DNA of 64,000 bases from Nocardia speluncae NBRC 108251. GTDB taxonomy: Bacteria; Actinomycetota; Actinomycetes; Mycobacteriales; Mycobacteriaceae. Positions 9,510-18,930 of this stretch are shown piece by piece (position 1 is the stretch's first letter; each line of letters opens with the position of its first letter). Below the pieces are notes generated by a model. That model was given only the letters and a program-made list of their open reading frames with translations, was not told the origin of the DNA and ran no database searches. The stretch lies in the NCBI RefSeq assembly GCF_001613245.1, contig NZ_BDBZ01000035.1, positions 1 through 64,000 on the forward strand, written 5' to 3'. Both the position numbers and the translations under genes were made by a program.

Positions 9510-10082
9510 ATGGGAAGCGTGACGCTGTGGATGCAGATATCTGTCGACGGGTTTGCCGAGGGGCCCGACGAAGCAGTCCACTGGCCGGTTGTCGACGAGG
9601 AACTCTGTACCGAGTACCTGAGTGAACTCCGGCAGGCCGACGTCCTGTTGTACGGGCGCAAGACCTACGACATCATGGCGGCATTCTGGCCGACCGCCGA
9701 CCTCACTCCGGTCTCACCGTTCTATGTGGAATTCGCGCGGTTCTGGCGGGCAGCTCCCAAACTCGTGATCAGTCGGACGCTACGGGATCCGGCCTGGAAT
9801 ACCGAGGTCCTCGGAGCCGGCGTTGTCGCCGAGGTGCGACGCCGTAAGGACGCGGGCCAGAACATGGTCCTGCTCGGCGGTGCCGAAACCGCCGCCGCGT
9901 TCATCGAACACGATCTGGTAGACGAATACCGCCTGTTCGTCCATCCGATTCTGCTCGGTGACGGGGTGCCGCTGTTCCGTTCAGCGGTCGACGCCACCGG
10001 ACTGCGCCTGGTGGACGTGCTGACCTTCGACAGTGCGGTGGTGCAGATGCACTACCGGCATCCGGAACGGGTGCTGTGCTGA
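9510..10082 (+). CDS. RibD C-terminal/dihydrofolate reductase-like protein
   Basis: A 190-residue NADPH-dependent reductase-fold protein of the YyaP/YwjB type. Conserved features are the N-terminal SVDGFAEGPD, the YGRKTYDIMAAFWP block and the NMVLLGGAETAAAFIEHDLVDEY segment that closes the cofactor site. Such proteins resemble dihydrofolate reductase and the deazaflavin-independent RibD reductase, but the physiological substrate is generally unknown. Two ATG codons lie six bases apart; GAGG at 9499-9502 is seven bases from the second one (9510), which is chosen. Upstream 200 bases hold no gene. Confidence 0.85.
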   Translation: MGSVTLWMQISVDGFAEGPDEAVHWPVVDEELCTEYLSELRQADVLLYGRKTYDIMAAFWPTADLTPVSPFYVEFARFWRAAPKLVISRTLRDPAWNTEVLGAGVVAEVRRRKDAGQNMVLLGGAETAAAFIEHDLVDEYRLFVHPILLGDGVPLFRSAVDATGLRLVDVLTFDSAVVQMHYRHPERVLC

Positions 10083-10163
10083 GCGTTATACCTGTGCGCA
10101 ACCTCGGGTAACCATAAACGAACGGGTTCTCCACACGGCCGACCTCCGCGTGCACTAATTTAC

Positions 10164-12686
10164 GTGTCTATGGTGGTGATCTACCCAGATGGTGCGGTAC
10201 CCGCCGCATCGGCGACCGAATTCTTCGGTCGGGAACGGGAACTCGCACGCCTGCACGACCTGCTGGTATCGCCCACCGCGCGGCTGATCACGCTCGTCGG
10301 CCCGGGGGGCATCGGTAAGACCCGGCTGGCCGCCGAGGCGCTGCGGCGGACCGATCCGGGTCGGCCCGTCTACTGGGCCCGGCTGGCCGAACTCGACCGC
10401 GACTGCGGTGATTCGGCCGAGAACGTGCTGCGGTCTGTGGTGCGCACCGATATCAGCGATCCGTGCTCATTCGATCTCGGAGCGCCCGGCCACCCCGGGG
10501 CGCGGTCCGAAGACGCCATCCTGGTCCTGGACAACTGTGAACACGTGCTGGCGGCGGTGGGCCGTGTGGTACTCGACCTGCTCTCGGGGACGTCGGACCT
10601 GACGATTCTGGCCACCAGTCGCGAACCCATCGGCTGGGCCGACGAATACCTCGTCGCAGTGGGGCCGCTGTCTCCGGCGCAATCTCTGGAACTGTTCCGG
10701 CAGCGTGCCGAACTCACCGGCCGTCCGGTTGCCGACGAACCCGGCCAACTCGCGATCGTGCGCCGCATCTGCCGCCGGGTCGAGCATTCTCCGCTGCTCA
10801 TCCGGCTGGCCGCGGCGCGGCTGTGGCACCAGCCGCCGGCCATGGTGCTGGCCGAACTCACCGGCGGCGCCGACGATCAGCGGATGCGCTGGTCGCAGAG
10901 CATCCGCTCCGGCAGCGAGCGCCGCCACCGCGGTATATCCGATGTGATCGCCTGGTCGTTCGATTTGTGCTGCGCCGACGAACAACTTCTGCTGTGCCGG
11001 ATGTCGGTGTTCGCGGCCGGATACGAAACCGATGGGGTGGAACCGCAGCGCAACGGTGTCGATCTGGATGCGGTCGTCGCGGTCGGCGCCGACGACCTGC
11101 TACCGCCCGAACGGGTGGCCGCTCTGCTGGAGCGGCTGGCCGAACGCTCACTTGTCTGCACCTTCCGCACCGAGAACAGCGTGCGCTGGTATCTGGTGGA
11201 AAGTGTGCGCCTGTTCGCCGGCGACCGGCTGCGGCGCGATCCGGCGGAATCCGCCCGGCTGGCCGGCAGGCACCGGCGGTACTACCGGGATCGGGTGGCC
11301 GAGGCTCGTTCACGCTGGCACGGACCCGCGGAAGAAACGTGGCTGACCTGGGCGCGCACCTCGTGGGACGATATTCTCATCGGAATCGAAACCGGGCTGG
11401 CCGAGCCGGGCGAGGCATTGATCGGACTGGAAACGGCCTCGGTGCTGTTATCGGTCTGGGTGCCGTTCGTGAACGGCGGTAGTTGTTCGCTGGCCCGGCT
11501 GACCGCCGCGGCGCTCGAGGTCACGCGGGACCGGGCCGACAGTCCGCACCGGGTCCGTGCCACCGCTCTGCTGGGTTGGTTCAGCCTGTGGGAGGGCGAC
11601 ACTGAGCGTGCAAGACGGCTGCTGAACGACTGCGTGGCCGGGTGCCTGCCCAAGCGGGCCGGGAACGATTCATGGCGGCGGAATCCGGAAACCGATATCG
11701 GGTTGCCGCCTTCGGTGGAATGGGTCCGTGGCCTGGAACTCATGCTGTTCCAGCTGGATCCTCTCGCTGTGATGGTGCTGGACCGGGCGAACCGTAAGTT
11801 CACCGAGCGGGGGGATCGGATAGGAATCGAACGTGCCGCAGTTTTCACCGCGCTGGCTGCGGCAATGCTGGGTGAGCCGGCGCAGGCCGACGCGATCACC
11901 CGCGTGCACCTGGACCGTTCGGTGGCCGCAGAATCGTCGCTCTCGGTGCACTGGGCCCAGGTGGCGCGCGCGCTGGCGCTGGCACGGTCCGCCGAGCCGG
12001 CGGCGGCGCTGGGACCGGCGTATTCGGTGGTGTCCGGGCGGTTCGCCGTCGGGGATACATGGAAGGCCTCATGGTCCGTCGCGGTCTGCATGATTGTGCT
12101 CACCCACGTGTTGTCCGGCGATCCCGCGGCGGTGGGGGCATCGGCCGCGGTCCACGCACGGGCCGGCGAGTTGGCCTGGCTGACCGGGGTTTTCCGGGCC
12201 TGTCACCGGTCGATGGGGGTCGATGTCGAACGAGTTCCGATGATGGTGCGGGGTGTGCGCCGGGCGACGGCGGTCGCGACGGCGATCATCGGGTCCGCCG
12301 AGGTGGCGGCGGCCGAACACCGCGGTAGGCAGTACCGGCCGGGTAGCGTAATGGTCCAGCAGTATCTGCAGCGCAGCTGGCCGATCATCCGGGACCCGGT
12401 TGTTGTACCCGCTGTTCCGGGTGCCGAGCGCTGGGATGTGTTGTCACCGGCCGAACGTGCGGTTGCGGTGCTGGCCGCCGCGGGCTGGACGAACAGCGCG
12501 ATCGCCGAGCGGCGGGGAAGTTCGGTGCGCACCGTGGACGCGCAGGTCGCGAGTATCCGGCAGAAGTTGGTGATCGGTTCGCGCCGTGCGATCGCCGGTC
12601 ATGTTCCGGACGAACTGGCCCGCACTGTCGATGCCGAACGGGTTGCCTCGGGGCGCCGGGGCCGGCGGCGGCCGGGGTCACGGTAG
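10164..12686 (+). CDS. ATPase-coupled LuxR-type transcriptional regulator
   Basis: An 840-residue regulator. Walker A GPGGIGKT is at residues 46-53, and a Walker B with the NB-ARC-style sequence LVLDNCEHVL lies near residue 122. A long helical (TPR-like) middle follows, and a LuxR helix-turn-helix sits at the C-terminus (LSPAERAVAVLAAAGWTNSA, then IAERRGSSVRTVDAQ). This is the architecture of the large AfsR/MalT-like regulators common in Nocardia and Streptomyces, which act as ATP-dependent switches responding to unknown ligands. The gene is an orphan: the neighbours are a reductase gene upstream and a small secreted protein convergent downstream. Start is GTG 10164 or ATG 10170; neither has a clear ribosome site. 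Confidence 0.87.
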   Translation: MSMVVIYPDGAVPAASATEFFGRERELARLHDLLVSPTARLITLVGPGGIGKTRLAAEALRRTDPGRPVYWARLAELDRDCGDSAENVLRSVVRTDISDPCSFDLGAPGHPGARSEDAILVLDNCEHVLAAVGRVVLDLLSGTSDLTILATSREPIGWADEYLVAVGPLSPAQSLELFRQRAELTGRPVADEPGQLAIVRRICRRVEHSPLLIRLAAARLWHQPPAMVLAELTGGADDQRMRWSQSIRSGSERRHRGISDVIAWSFDLCCADEQLLLCRMSVFAAGYETDGVEPQRNGVDLDAVVAVGADDLLPPERVAALLERLAERSLVCTFRTENSVRWYLVESVRLFAGDRLRRDPAESARLAGRHRRYYRDRVAEARSRWHGPAEETWLTWARTSWDDILIGIETGLAEPGEALIGLETASVLLSVWVPFVNGGSCSLARLTAAALEVTRDRADSPHRVRATALLGWFSLWEGDTERARRLLNDCVAGCLPKRAGNDSWRRNPETDIGLPPSVEWVRGLELMLFQLDPLAVMVLDRANRKFTERGDRIGIERAAVFTALAAAMLGEPAQADAITRVHLDRSVAAESSLSVHWAQVARALALARSAEPAAALGPAYSVVSGRFAVGDTWKASWSVAVCMIVLTHVLSGDPAAVGASAAVHARAGELAWLTGVFRACHRSMGVDVERVPMMVRGVRRATAVATAIIGSAEVAAAEHRGRQYRPGSVMVQQYLQRSWPIIRDPVVVPAVPGAERWDVLSPAERAVAVLAAAGWTNSAIAERRGSSVRTVDAQVASIRQKLVIGSRRAIAGHVPDELARTVDAERVASGRRGRRRPGSR

Positions 12687-12702
12687 GGCAGTCGCGTCCG
12701 GG

Positions 12703-13011
12703 TCACCGGCAGGCGTAGAAGTAGGGCTTGTACGCGCAGATGTCGTGAAAGACGCCGCCGCCGTCGTTGGTTTCGCTGCGGTACGCCGGGATGGCGTGCA
12801 TGGGCTCGTTGCGGTTACTGGTATCGGCGGGAATTGCATGGGTGTCGTCGTATGTGCCGTTACCCGGGTGTGAATCACCGCGGGTGCTGTGGCCGACATC
12901 GGCATGGGCCGCCTGTGCTGTCAGGGTGGCGGGTGCCAGGACGAGTGCGCCGGTCAGGGCGGCCGCCGCGGCGATCTTTTTCACCAGTTCATGGGTGCGA
13001 GCGATGATCAT
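12703..13011 (-). CDS. Small secreted protein of unknown function
   Basis: A 102-residue protein with a classical signal peptide: basic start (IIARTHELVKK), a hydrophobic core (IAAAAALTGALVLAPATL) and a likely cleavage after an A-x-A near residue 35. The mature part is hydrophilic, rich in His, Asp and Asn, and ends in a short aromatic tail with two cysteines (CAYKPYFYACR) that could form a disulfide. I do not recognise a family. The ATG at 13011 begins the signal peptide; a longer in-frame start would add 33 unlikely residues. It converges with the LuxR-type gene, 16 bases away. Confidence 0.7.
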   Translation of the reverse strand: MIIARTHELVKKIAAAAALTGALVLAPATLTAQAAHADVGHSTRGDSHPGNGTYDDTHAIPADTSNRNEPMHAIPAYRSETNDGGGVFHDICAYKPYFYACR

Positions 13012-13523
13012 GGTCGTCTTCCGTTCCTTTGGGGCGGTATAGAACTTGCACGGCGAAACATTGTCTGTGGTCCGTCGTTCTATGTGCCGCTGTTTAACGG
13101 TACGGTACATGATGGTGTGGATATGCGCGCGTTGATTTCCCTGGAATGGGAACGATCGGTATCCGCCGCAGCCCGCCGCGCCACCACCGCCCTCACCGTG
13201 GATGTGCCCGAATGCCTGGGCCGGATGCTAGGGGTGGCCCGGTAATTCGGAGGTTGCGCACGGAGCCGTAGGGCGGTGGATGGACCAGCCGGCACGGGTC
13301 CACCGCGAACCGGCGCATCATCTACAGGATTGCGCTCGCGTTCTCCTGCCTGGATCCCGACGTGCCCGTGGTGGCGGGTGTCGGCCGCCCGGCAGCCGGC
13401 TACATCGTCGAGGCCGTCTGCCGCTGCGGGCACCGCAACGCCGACAGCTCCCCATCGACGACCACACCGGTGTACAGGCGCAAAGTGTCGGCAAGGCAGT
13501 TTCGCCCGGGGCCGGGCGTTCGT
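13012..13523. other. 512-base intergenic region
   Basis: No gene with a recognisable product is visible. A 41-residue open frame on the + strand (13125-13247 region, ending at about 13245) lacks a ribosome site and is not supported. The region separates the secreted-protein gene from the 3' end of the phosphoketolase gene and should hold the promoter of the former. Confidence 0.5.
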
Positions 13524-15986
13524 TCACCCGGGCCGGCGCCAGTCCGCTACCTCGGGGATATCCTCACCGTGCTGCCGGGTCCAGGTCCGGGCCCGTAGCC
13601 GGGCATCCACCATGTCCTGCCGCAACCCCGCCGCCTGCTGCCGCAGTGCCGGTACCCGGTCGATGACATCCATCACCAGGTGGTAGCGGTCGAGATCGTT
13701 GAGCATGACCATATCGAAGGGCGTTGTGGTCGTGCCCTGTTCCTTGTAACCCCGGACGTGCAGGCCGTCATGGTTGGTGCGGCGGTACGTGAGCCGGTGG
13801 ATCAACCACGGGTAGCCGTGGAAGGCGAAGATCACGGGGGAGCCCCGGGTGAACAGGGTGTCGAATTCGCTGTCGGGCAGGCCGTGTGGGTGTTCCTCCG
13901 CCGGTAGCAGGCGCATCAGATCCACCACGTTCACCACCCGTACCCGCAACCAGGGCAGCTTCTCACGCAGGATCGAGGCCGCGGCAAGAGTTTCCAAGGT
14001 AGGGACGTCGCCGGCGCAGGCCAGCACCACATCCGGGGTGGTGGCCGGTTCGTCGCGGTTGCCCGCCCATTCCCAGATTCCGATTCCACGGGCGCAGTGC
14101 AGCGCGGCGTCGGTGGCCGACAGCCAATCCGGCTGCGGCTGTTTACCCGCCACCACCACGTTCACGTAGTGCCGTGAGCGCAGGCAGTGGTCGTACACCG
14201 AGAGCAGCGTATTCGCGTCCGGCGGCAGATACACCCGCACGATCTCGGGTTTCTTGTTCAGCACCACATCGAGGAAACCGGGATCCTGATGGGTGAAACC
14301 GTTGTGGTCCTGCCGCCAGACATGGGAGGACAGCAGGTAGTTCAGGCTCGCCAGCGGGCGCCGCCACGGTACCTCGGCGCTGGCATCGAGCCATTTGGCG
14401 TGCTGGTTGAACATCGCGTCGACGATATGGACGAAGGCCTCGTAGCAGGTGAAGACGCCGTGCCGGCCGGTCAGCAGATATCCCTCCAGCAGGCCCTGGC
14501 ACATATGTTCGGACAGCACTTCGATGACCCGGCCGGTGCGGTCGAGTTTCACGTCGTCGGGGCCGATCTCGGCCTGCCAGTTGCGGCCGGTGACCGTGAG
14601 GATGTCCTGTAACCGGTTGCTGGCCAGTTCGTCGGGAGCGAAGGTGAGGAAGTTGTCCGGGTTGCGTTCGGTGACGGTCCGGAGCCAGCCGCCCAGCACG
14701 CGGGTGGCCTCGTGGCTGGTGCGCCCCGGTTCGGAAACATCCACCGCGTAGTCGCGCCAATCGGGTAGCCGCAGGTCACGGACAAGTTCCCCGCCGTTGG
14801 CCACCGGGTTCGCACTCATCCGTTTCGCCCCCACCGGCACCAGCCGGCGCAACTCGGAGACCGGGGCGCCGGCTTCGTCGAACAACTCCTCCGGCCGATA
14901 GGACCGCAGCCACTGTTCGAGCACCGCACGATGCCCGGCATTCTGGCGAGCCGCGGGCAGCGGCACCTGATGCGCGCGGAATGTTCCCTCTACCGGCTTT
15001 CCGTCGACCTGAGGCGGCCCGGTCCACCCCTTGGGGGTCCGCAGCACGATCATCGGCCAGTGCGGGCGGGCGGTGTCGGTCCCGTCGCGGGCAGCGCGCT
15101 GGATCTGCGCGATCCGCTCCAGGCAGGCGTCCATGGCGGCGGCCAGATCCTGATGGACCTGCGCGGGGTCGCGACCGGCGACGATCAGCGGCTCGTACCC
15201 GTTGCCCCGCAGCAACGAACAGAGTTCGTCTTCCGGGATCCGGGCCAGCAGGGTCGGGTTGGCGATCTTGTATTCGTTCAGCGCCAGAATCGGCAGTACC
15301 GCGCCGTCGCGGGCCGGGTTCAGGAATTTGTTCGAATGCCAGCTGCCCGCCAGCGGGCCGGTTTCGGCCTCCCCGTCACCGATCACGCAGAACACCGTGA
15401 GATGTGGGTTGTCCAGTGCGGCACCGAATGCGTGCAGCAGCGAATAGCCCAGTTCCCCGCCCTCGTGGAACGAACCGGGTGTCTCCGGTGCGCAATGGCT
15501 CGGTACCCCGCCGGGAAAGGAGAACTGCGCGAACAACGCACGCATCCCCTCGGCATCGCGTGGTACATGGCTGTAAAGCTCCGAATAGGTGCCCTCCAGC
15601 CACGCACACGCATTCGGCCCCGGACCGCCGTGCCCGGGTCCGGCCACGAATACCGCGTCCAGATCGCGCGCCAGAATCGCCCGGTTCGCGTGCACCCACG
15701 CCAGATTCAGCCCTGGCACGGTACCGAAATGACCGAGCAGCCGCGGTTTGACATGCTCGGGTGCCAGCGGTTCGCGCACGAGTGGATTCGCCATCAGATA
15801 GATCTGCCCGACCGACAGATAATTGGCGGCCCGCCACCATGCGTCCAGGGTCTCCAGCTCGTCCGCGTCGAGCGGGCCCTGCGCCGTCGCGGACAGCACA
15901 TAAGGACGGGGTGCGATCGATTCACCCCCGTCACCGCCCGGATTGTCGGCAGCGGTATCCCCACCTGCACTTGCCAACTGCGTCAT
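13524..15986 (-). CDS. xfp: Phosphoketolase (xylulose-5-phosphate/fructose-6-phosphate)
   Basis: An 820-residue thiamine-diphosphate enzyme that splits xylulose-5-P (and often fructose-6-P) with phosphate into acetyl-P and an aldose phosphate. N-terminal blocks LGHFGTVPGLNLAWVHANR and AGPGHGGPGPNA are typical phosphoketolase signatures. The ThDP-binding GDGEAETGPLAGSWHSNKF sits near residue 202. The C-terminal part (VRVVNVVDLMRLLPAEEHPH and the FAFHGYPWLIHRL segment) is also canonical. Length matches the family. AGGAGG lies eight bases before the ATG at 15986, so a frame start 15 codons upstream is rejected. No acetate kinase or phosphotransacetylase gene is adjacent, so the fate of the acetyl-P is not shown by this window. 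Confidence 0.95.
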   Translation of the reverse strand: MTQLASAGGDTAADNPGGDGGESIAPRPYVLSATAQGPLDADELETLDAWWRAANYLSVGQIYLMANPLVREPLAPEHVKPRLLGHFGTVPGLNLAWVHANRAILARDLDAVFVAGPGHGGPGPNACAWLEGTYSELYSHVPRDAEGMRALFAQFSFPGGVPSHCAPETPGSFHEGGELGYSLLHAFGAALDNPHLTVFCVIGDGEAETGPLAGSWHSNKFLNPARDGAVLPILALNEYKIANPTLLARIPEDELCSLLRGNGYEPLIVAGRDPAQVHQDLAAAMDACLERIAQIQRAARDGTDTARPHWPMIVLRTPKGWTGPPQVDGKPVEGTFRAHQVPLPAARQNAGHRAVLEQWLRSYRPEELFDEAGAPVSELRRLVPVGAKRMSANPVANGGELVRDLRLPDWRDYAVDVSEPGRTSHEATRVLGGWLRTVTERNPDNFLTFAPDELASNRLQDILTVTGRNWQAEIGPDDVKLDRTGRVIEVLSEHMCQGLLEGYLLTGRHGVFTCYEAFVHIVDAMFNQHAKWLDASAEVPWRRPLASLNYLLSSHVWRQDHNGFTHQDPGFLDVVLNKKPEIVRVYLPPDANTLLSVYDHCLRSRHYVNVVVAGKQPQPDWLSATDAALHCARGIGIWEWAGNRDEPATTPDVVLACAGDVPTLETLAAASILREKLPWLRVRVVNVVDLMRLLPAEEHPHGLPDSEFDTLFTRGSPVIFAFHGYPWLIHRLTYRRTNHDGLHVRGYKEQGTTTTPFDMVMLNDLDRYHLVMDVIDRVPALRQQAAGLRQDMVDARLRARTWTRQHGEDIPEVADWRRPG

Positions 15987-16272
15987 ACGCCGAACCTCCT
16001 GGAGGTCATGGTCGCGCCGGGCAATCCGCACTCCGATACGGACGCCCCCAACGATAGCTGGAGGTGTGCCGCGTCCGGGCCGGTTCTCGCGTGCGGGTAC
16101 CGCGGTAGCGAGTTCTGTGCGTTTTCATTCGCGGCATACCCGCGAAGCCGGCCGATAACCGAGAGGTTCGCCGGGGCGCCCGCCATGGCCCGGAAGGGGA
16201 TTTGTCAGGGTGTGGGCCGCCGACCCCGAGGGGGCCTGACCGAGCGCCTACGGCGCACCATAAGCTCGGCGG

Positions 16273-16842
16273 ATGCAGATATTCGGCAGGATCATCGCCG
16301 TCGCCGCCGTGGGGGCGGTCGCGTTCGGGCTCACGGGGTGCGGTTCCGACGACGCTTCCGAGACCACCGTGACCTCCACGACCTCGGCCGCCGTGCCCGT
16401 GCAGGGGGCGCCGACCGAATCGAAGGGTCGCGAATGCACGGCCGAGGACATCGGGGTCACCGGTGGTTTCGGCGAGGTACCCGAGATCACCATCCCGGAC
16501 GACTGCGATCCGCCGAAACAACTCGTCGTGAAGGATCTGGGTCCCGGATCCGGGCCCGGTGCGGCCACCGGCGATCAGCTGACCATGAACTACTCCCTGG
16601 TCACCTGGTCGGACAAGCAGAAGCTGGATTCGTCCTTCGACCGCGGCGAGCCCTTCGAGCTGGCGCTCGGCTCCGGCATGGTCATCCCCGGCTGGGAGCA
16701 GGGGCTGGAAGGAGTCCAGCAGGGTGCCCGCCGGCTGCTGATCATCCCGCCGGATCTGGGTTACGGCGCCGGGGGCAACGGGGTGCAGCCCAACGAGACA
16801 TTGGTCTTCGTCACCGATGCGGTGGCGGTACCCCAGGACTGA
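16273..16842 (+). CDS. FKBP-type peptidyl-prolyl isomerase lipoprotein
   Basis: A 189-residue lipoprotein. Residues 1-22 form a signal peptide ending in the lipobox LTGC (acylated C23), so the protein is anchored on the outer face of the cytoplasmic membrane. A Thr/Ser/Ala-rich linker leads to an FKBP domain (about 85-187): GDQLTMNYSLV, SSFDRGEPFELALGSGMVIP, GWEQGLEGVQQGARRLLIIP, LGYG. It catalyses proline cis-trans isomerisation during folding of exported proteins. It lies upstream of trigger factor, another folding factor with an FKBP domain, with a 273-base gap in between; linkage may be functional rather than an operon. Confidence 0.92.
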   Translation: MQIFGRIIAVAAVGAVAFGLTGCGSDDASETTVTSTTSAAVPVQGAPTESKGRECTAEDIGVTGGFGEVPEITIPDDCDPPKQLVVKDLGPGSGPGAATGDQLTMNYSLVTWSDKQKLDSSFDRGEPFELALGSGMVIPGWEQGLEGVQQGARRLLIIPPDLGYGAGGNGVQPNETLVFVTDAVAVPQD

Positions 16843-17115
16843 GCTGTGCTGGTGGGCGCCGGTGCGATCCGTTCGCTCGCCGCCGGGAGCCGGCCAACCG
16901 CCTCCCGGCGTACAGCCCACCCGACCCGGTCAACTACCCTGGTCGGGATGCGTATCCCGGTCGCGTGAAACCGCAGGTGCTCGCCGTTCCGGACGGTACG
17001 CCGGCGGCGCGTACCCGCGTGCTGTCGCCAGACCACGCGCCATCACCGCGTACCGGTACGGAACAACGTGCCGGGCCGAGGTCAAGACGAACCGACGAGA
17101 ACAAGGAGCATGTCC

Positions 17116-18498
17116 GTGAAGAGCACCGTCGAGCAGCTGAGCCCGACCCGGGTCCGGATCAATGTCGAGGTGCCCTTCGAGGAGCTGAAGCCGGACTTCG
17201 ATCGCGCCTACAAAGCCCTGGCCAAGCAGGTGCGCATTCCCGGCTTCCGTCCGGGCAAGGCACCGGCCAAGCTGCTCGAGGCGCGCCTGGGTCGCGGCGC
17301 GGTGCTGGAGCAGGTAGTCAACGATGCGCTGCCCGGCCGCTACAGCGAGGCCGTGACCACCTCCGAGGTGAAGGTCATCGGGCAGCCCGAGATCGAGATC
17401 ACCAAGATCGAGGACGGCCAGGAGCTGGCGTTCACCGCGGAGGTCGATATCCGTCCGGAGATCGCCCTGCCCGAGGATTACAGCAGCATCGCCGTCACCG
17501 TCGACGCCATCGAGATCGCCGATGAAGACATCGACGAGCAGTTGCAGTCGCTGCGCCAGCGGTTCGGGACCCTCGTGGGCGTCGAACGTGCGGTGCAGGA
17601 AGGCGATTTCGTCTCCATCGATCTGTCGGCCACCGTGGACGGCGAGGATGTCCCGGAGGCGGCGACCACCGGGCTGTCGCACGAGGTCGGTTCGGGTCAG
17701 CTGATCGAGGGTCTGGACGACACCCTGCTCGGCATGTCCGACGGTGAGTCCAAAGAGTTCACCTCCACCTTGGTCGCCGGTGACCACGCCGGTAAGGAAG
17801 CCGTGATCACCGTGACCCTCGGTTCGGTCAAGGAACGCGAACTGCCCGAAGCCGATGACGAATTCGCACAGCTGGCCAGCGAATTCGACACCATCGACGA
17901 GCTGAAGGCCGATCTGCGCACCCGCGTCGAGCGGAACAAGAAGGTGCAGCAGGCCGGAGATATCCGCGACCAGGTGCTGGAGAAGCTGCTCGACACAGTC
18001 GACGTGCCGCTGCCGGCGGCCGTGGTCAAGGCCGAGGTCGACGCCGTGGAACACGACGCCGTGCACGGTTTCGACCACGACGAGGAGAAGTTCGCCGCGG
18101 CGCTGGAGGCCCAGGGCTCCAGCCGCGAGGAATTCGACGCCGACACCTTGGAAGCCGCCGAGAAGTCGGTGAAGACCCAGCTGCTGCTGGATGCCGTCGC
18201 CGAGGCCGAGGGCACCCAGGTCGGGCAGGAGGAGCTGACCGAGCGCATCCTGTTCCAGGCCCAGCGCTACGGGATGGCGCCGGAACAGTTCATCCAGCAG
18301 GTGCAGCAGGCCGGCCAGCTGGGCGCGGTCTTCGCCGACGTCCGTCGCGGCAAGGCACTGGCGGAGGTCGTCGGTAAGGTGACCGTCACCGACTCGGACG
18401 GCAACACCGTGGATACCGAGGAGATGTTCGGCAGCCCCGAGCCCGCCGCCGACGAGGCCGCCGAAGAATCGACCGCGGAGACCGCGGACAAGGAGTAA
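17116..18498 (+). CDS. tig: Trigger factor, ribosome-associated chaperone
   Basis: A 460-residue chaperone that binds the ribosome exit tunnel and receives nascent chains. The N-terminal ribosome-binding domain carries the signature GFRPGKAP (the conserved tip motif, residues ~43-50). The central FKBP-type domain includes VSIDLSATVDGEDV and GSGQLIEGLDDTLLG, and a C-terminal helical domain with a Glu-rich tail follows. I choose GTG at 17116: AAGGAG at 17103-17108 is seven bases upstream and mycobacterial homologues start with MKSTVEQ at this point. An ATG at 17110 would be one base from the ribosome site. A 432-base gap follows before clpP1. Confidence 0.95.
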   Translation: MKSTVEQLSPTRVRINVEVPFEELKPDFDRAYKALAKQVRIPGFRPGKAPAKLLEARLGRGAVLEQVVNDALPGRYSEAVTTSEVKVIGQPEIEITKIEDGQELAFTAEVDIRPEIALPEDYSSIAVTVDAIEIADEDIDEQLQSLRQRFGTLVGVERAVQEGDFVSIDLSATVDGEDVPEAATTGLSHEVGSGQLIEGLDDTLLGMSDGESKEFTSTLVAGDHAGKEAVITVTLGSVKERELPEADDEFAQLASEFDTIDELKADLRTRVERNKKVQQAGDIRDQVLEKLLDTVDVPLPAAVVKAEVDAVEHDAVHGFDHDEEKFAAALEAQGSSREEFDADTLEAAEKSVKTQLLLDAVAEAEGTQVGQEELTERILFQAQRYGMAPEQFIQQVQQAGQLGAVFADVRRGKALAEVVGKVTVTDSDGNTVDTEEMFGSPEPAADEAAEESTAETADKE

Positions 18499-18930
18499 CC
18501 CGAACAAGCAGTACGGATCGGAAGCCCTGGGACCAGAGGCGGTGTCGGCAATCCAGAGAATGCATGGGAACTTTCCCCCGTCCTCGGTATGCCCGCCCCC
18601 GGTTTCCCAGGGCTTCCCTTCTATTCCCTCCCCCGTATTGCCCGCCTCCCTGGGTGGGGCTCGCCCCCGGTCCGGAGCGACGGTGCGGGGGAGTGGAGAT
18701 CAGGGGTTGACAGGACCCCACCCTCGAGCCGCGGAGCGGCTCCAAAATGACAGCGCGGAGCAACGGCGGCCCGTGGAACCCGAGGCCGGAAGATCCGGGA
18801 CCGAAGTGCCGCGAACCGTATGCCGTGTAATTGCGCTCTCAGCGAATAGGCGTGGGACCGGGAGTTCGGCCGCACCACCTTTCGTTAATGTTTGTGACAG
18901 CAACGAGCCGGCGAGAGAAGGCAGGTATCC
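18499..18930. promoter_or_regulatory. tig-clpP1 intergenic region with clp promoter
   Basis: A 432-base non-coding stretch. It holds a pyrimidine-rich, C-rich part (18570-18680), a TTGACA at 18707-18712 that could be a -35 element and which lies in the loop of a small GGGGT/ACCCC hairpin, and a ClgR-type operator at 18834-18844. No gene is visible on either strand. It should contain the promoters of the clpP1P2 operon. Confidence 0.6.
18833..18846 (+). promoter_or_regulatory. ClgR-type operator upstream of clpP1
   Basis: The sequence CGCTCTCAGCG (18834-18844) is a perfect CGCT/AGCG palindrome that fits the CGC-N5-GCG core recognised by ClgR, the activator of clp genes in Corynebacterium, Streptomyces and mycobacteria. 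It lies about 87 bases before the clpP1 start. The AA on its right side also fits the known flanks. Match is by eye only. Confidence 0.55.

Noticed and set aside
16930..18507. A minus-strand open frame opposite tig
   Set aside because: Composition is typical of antisense of a GC-rich gene and tig itself is complete on the + strand.
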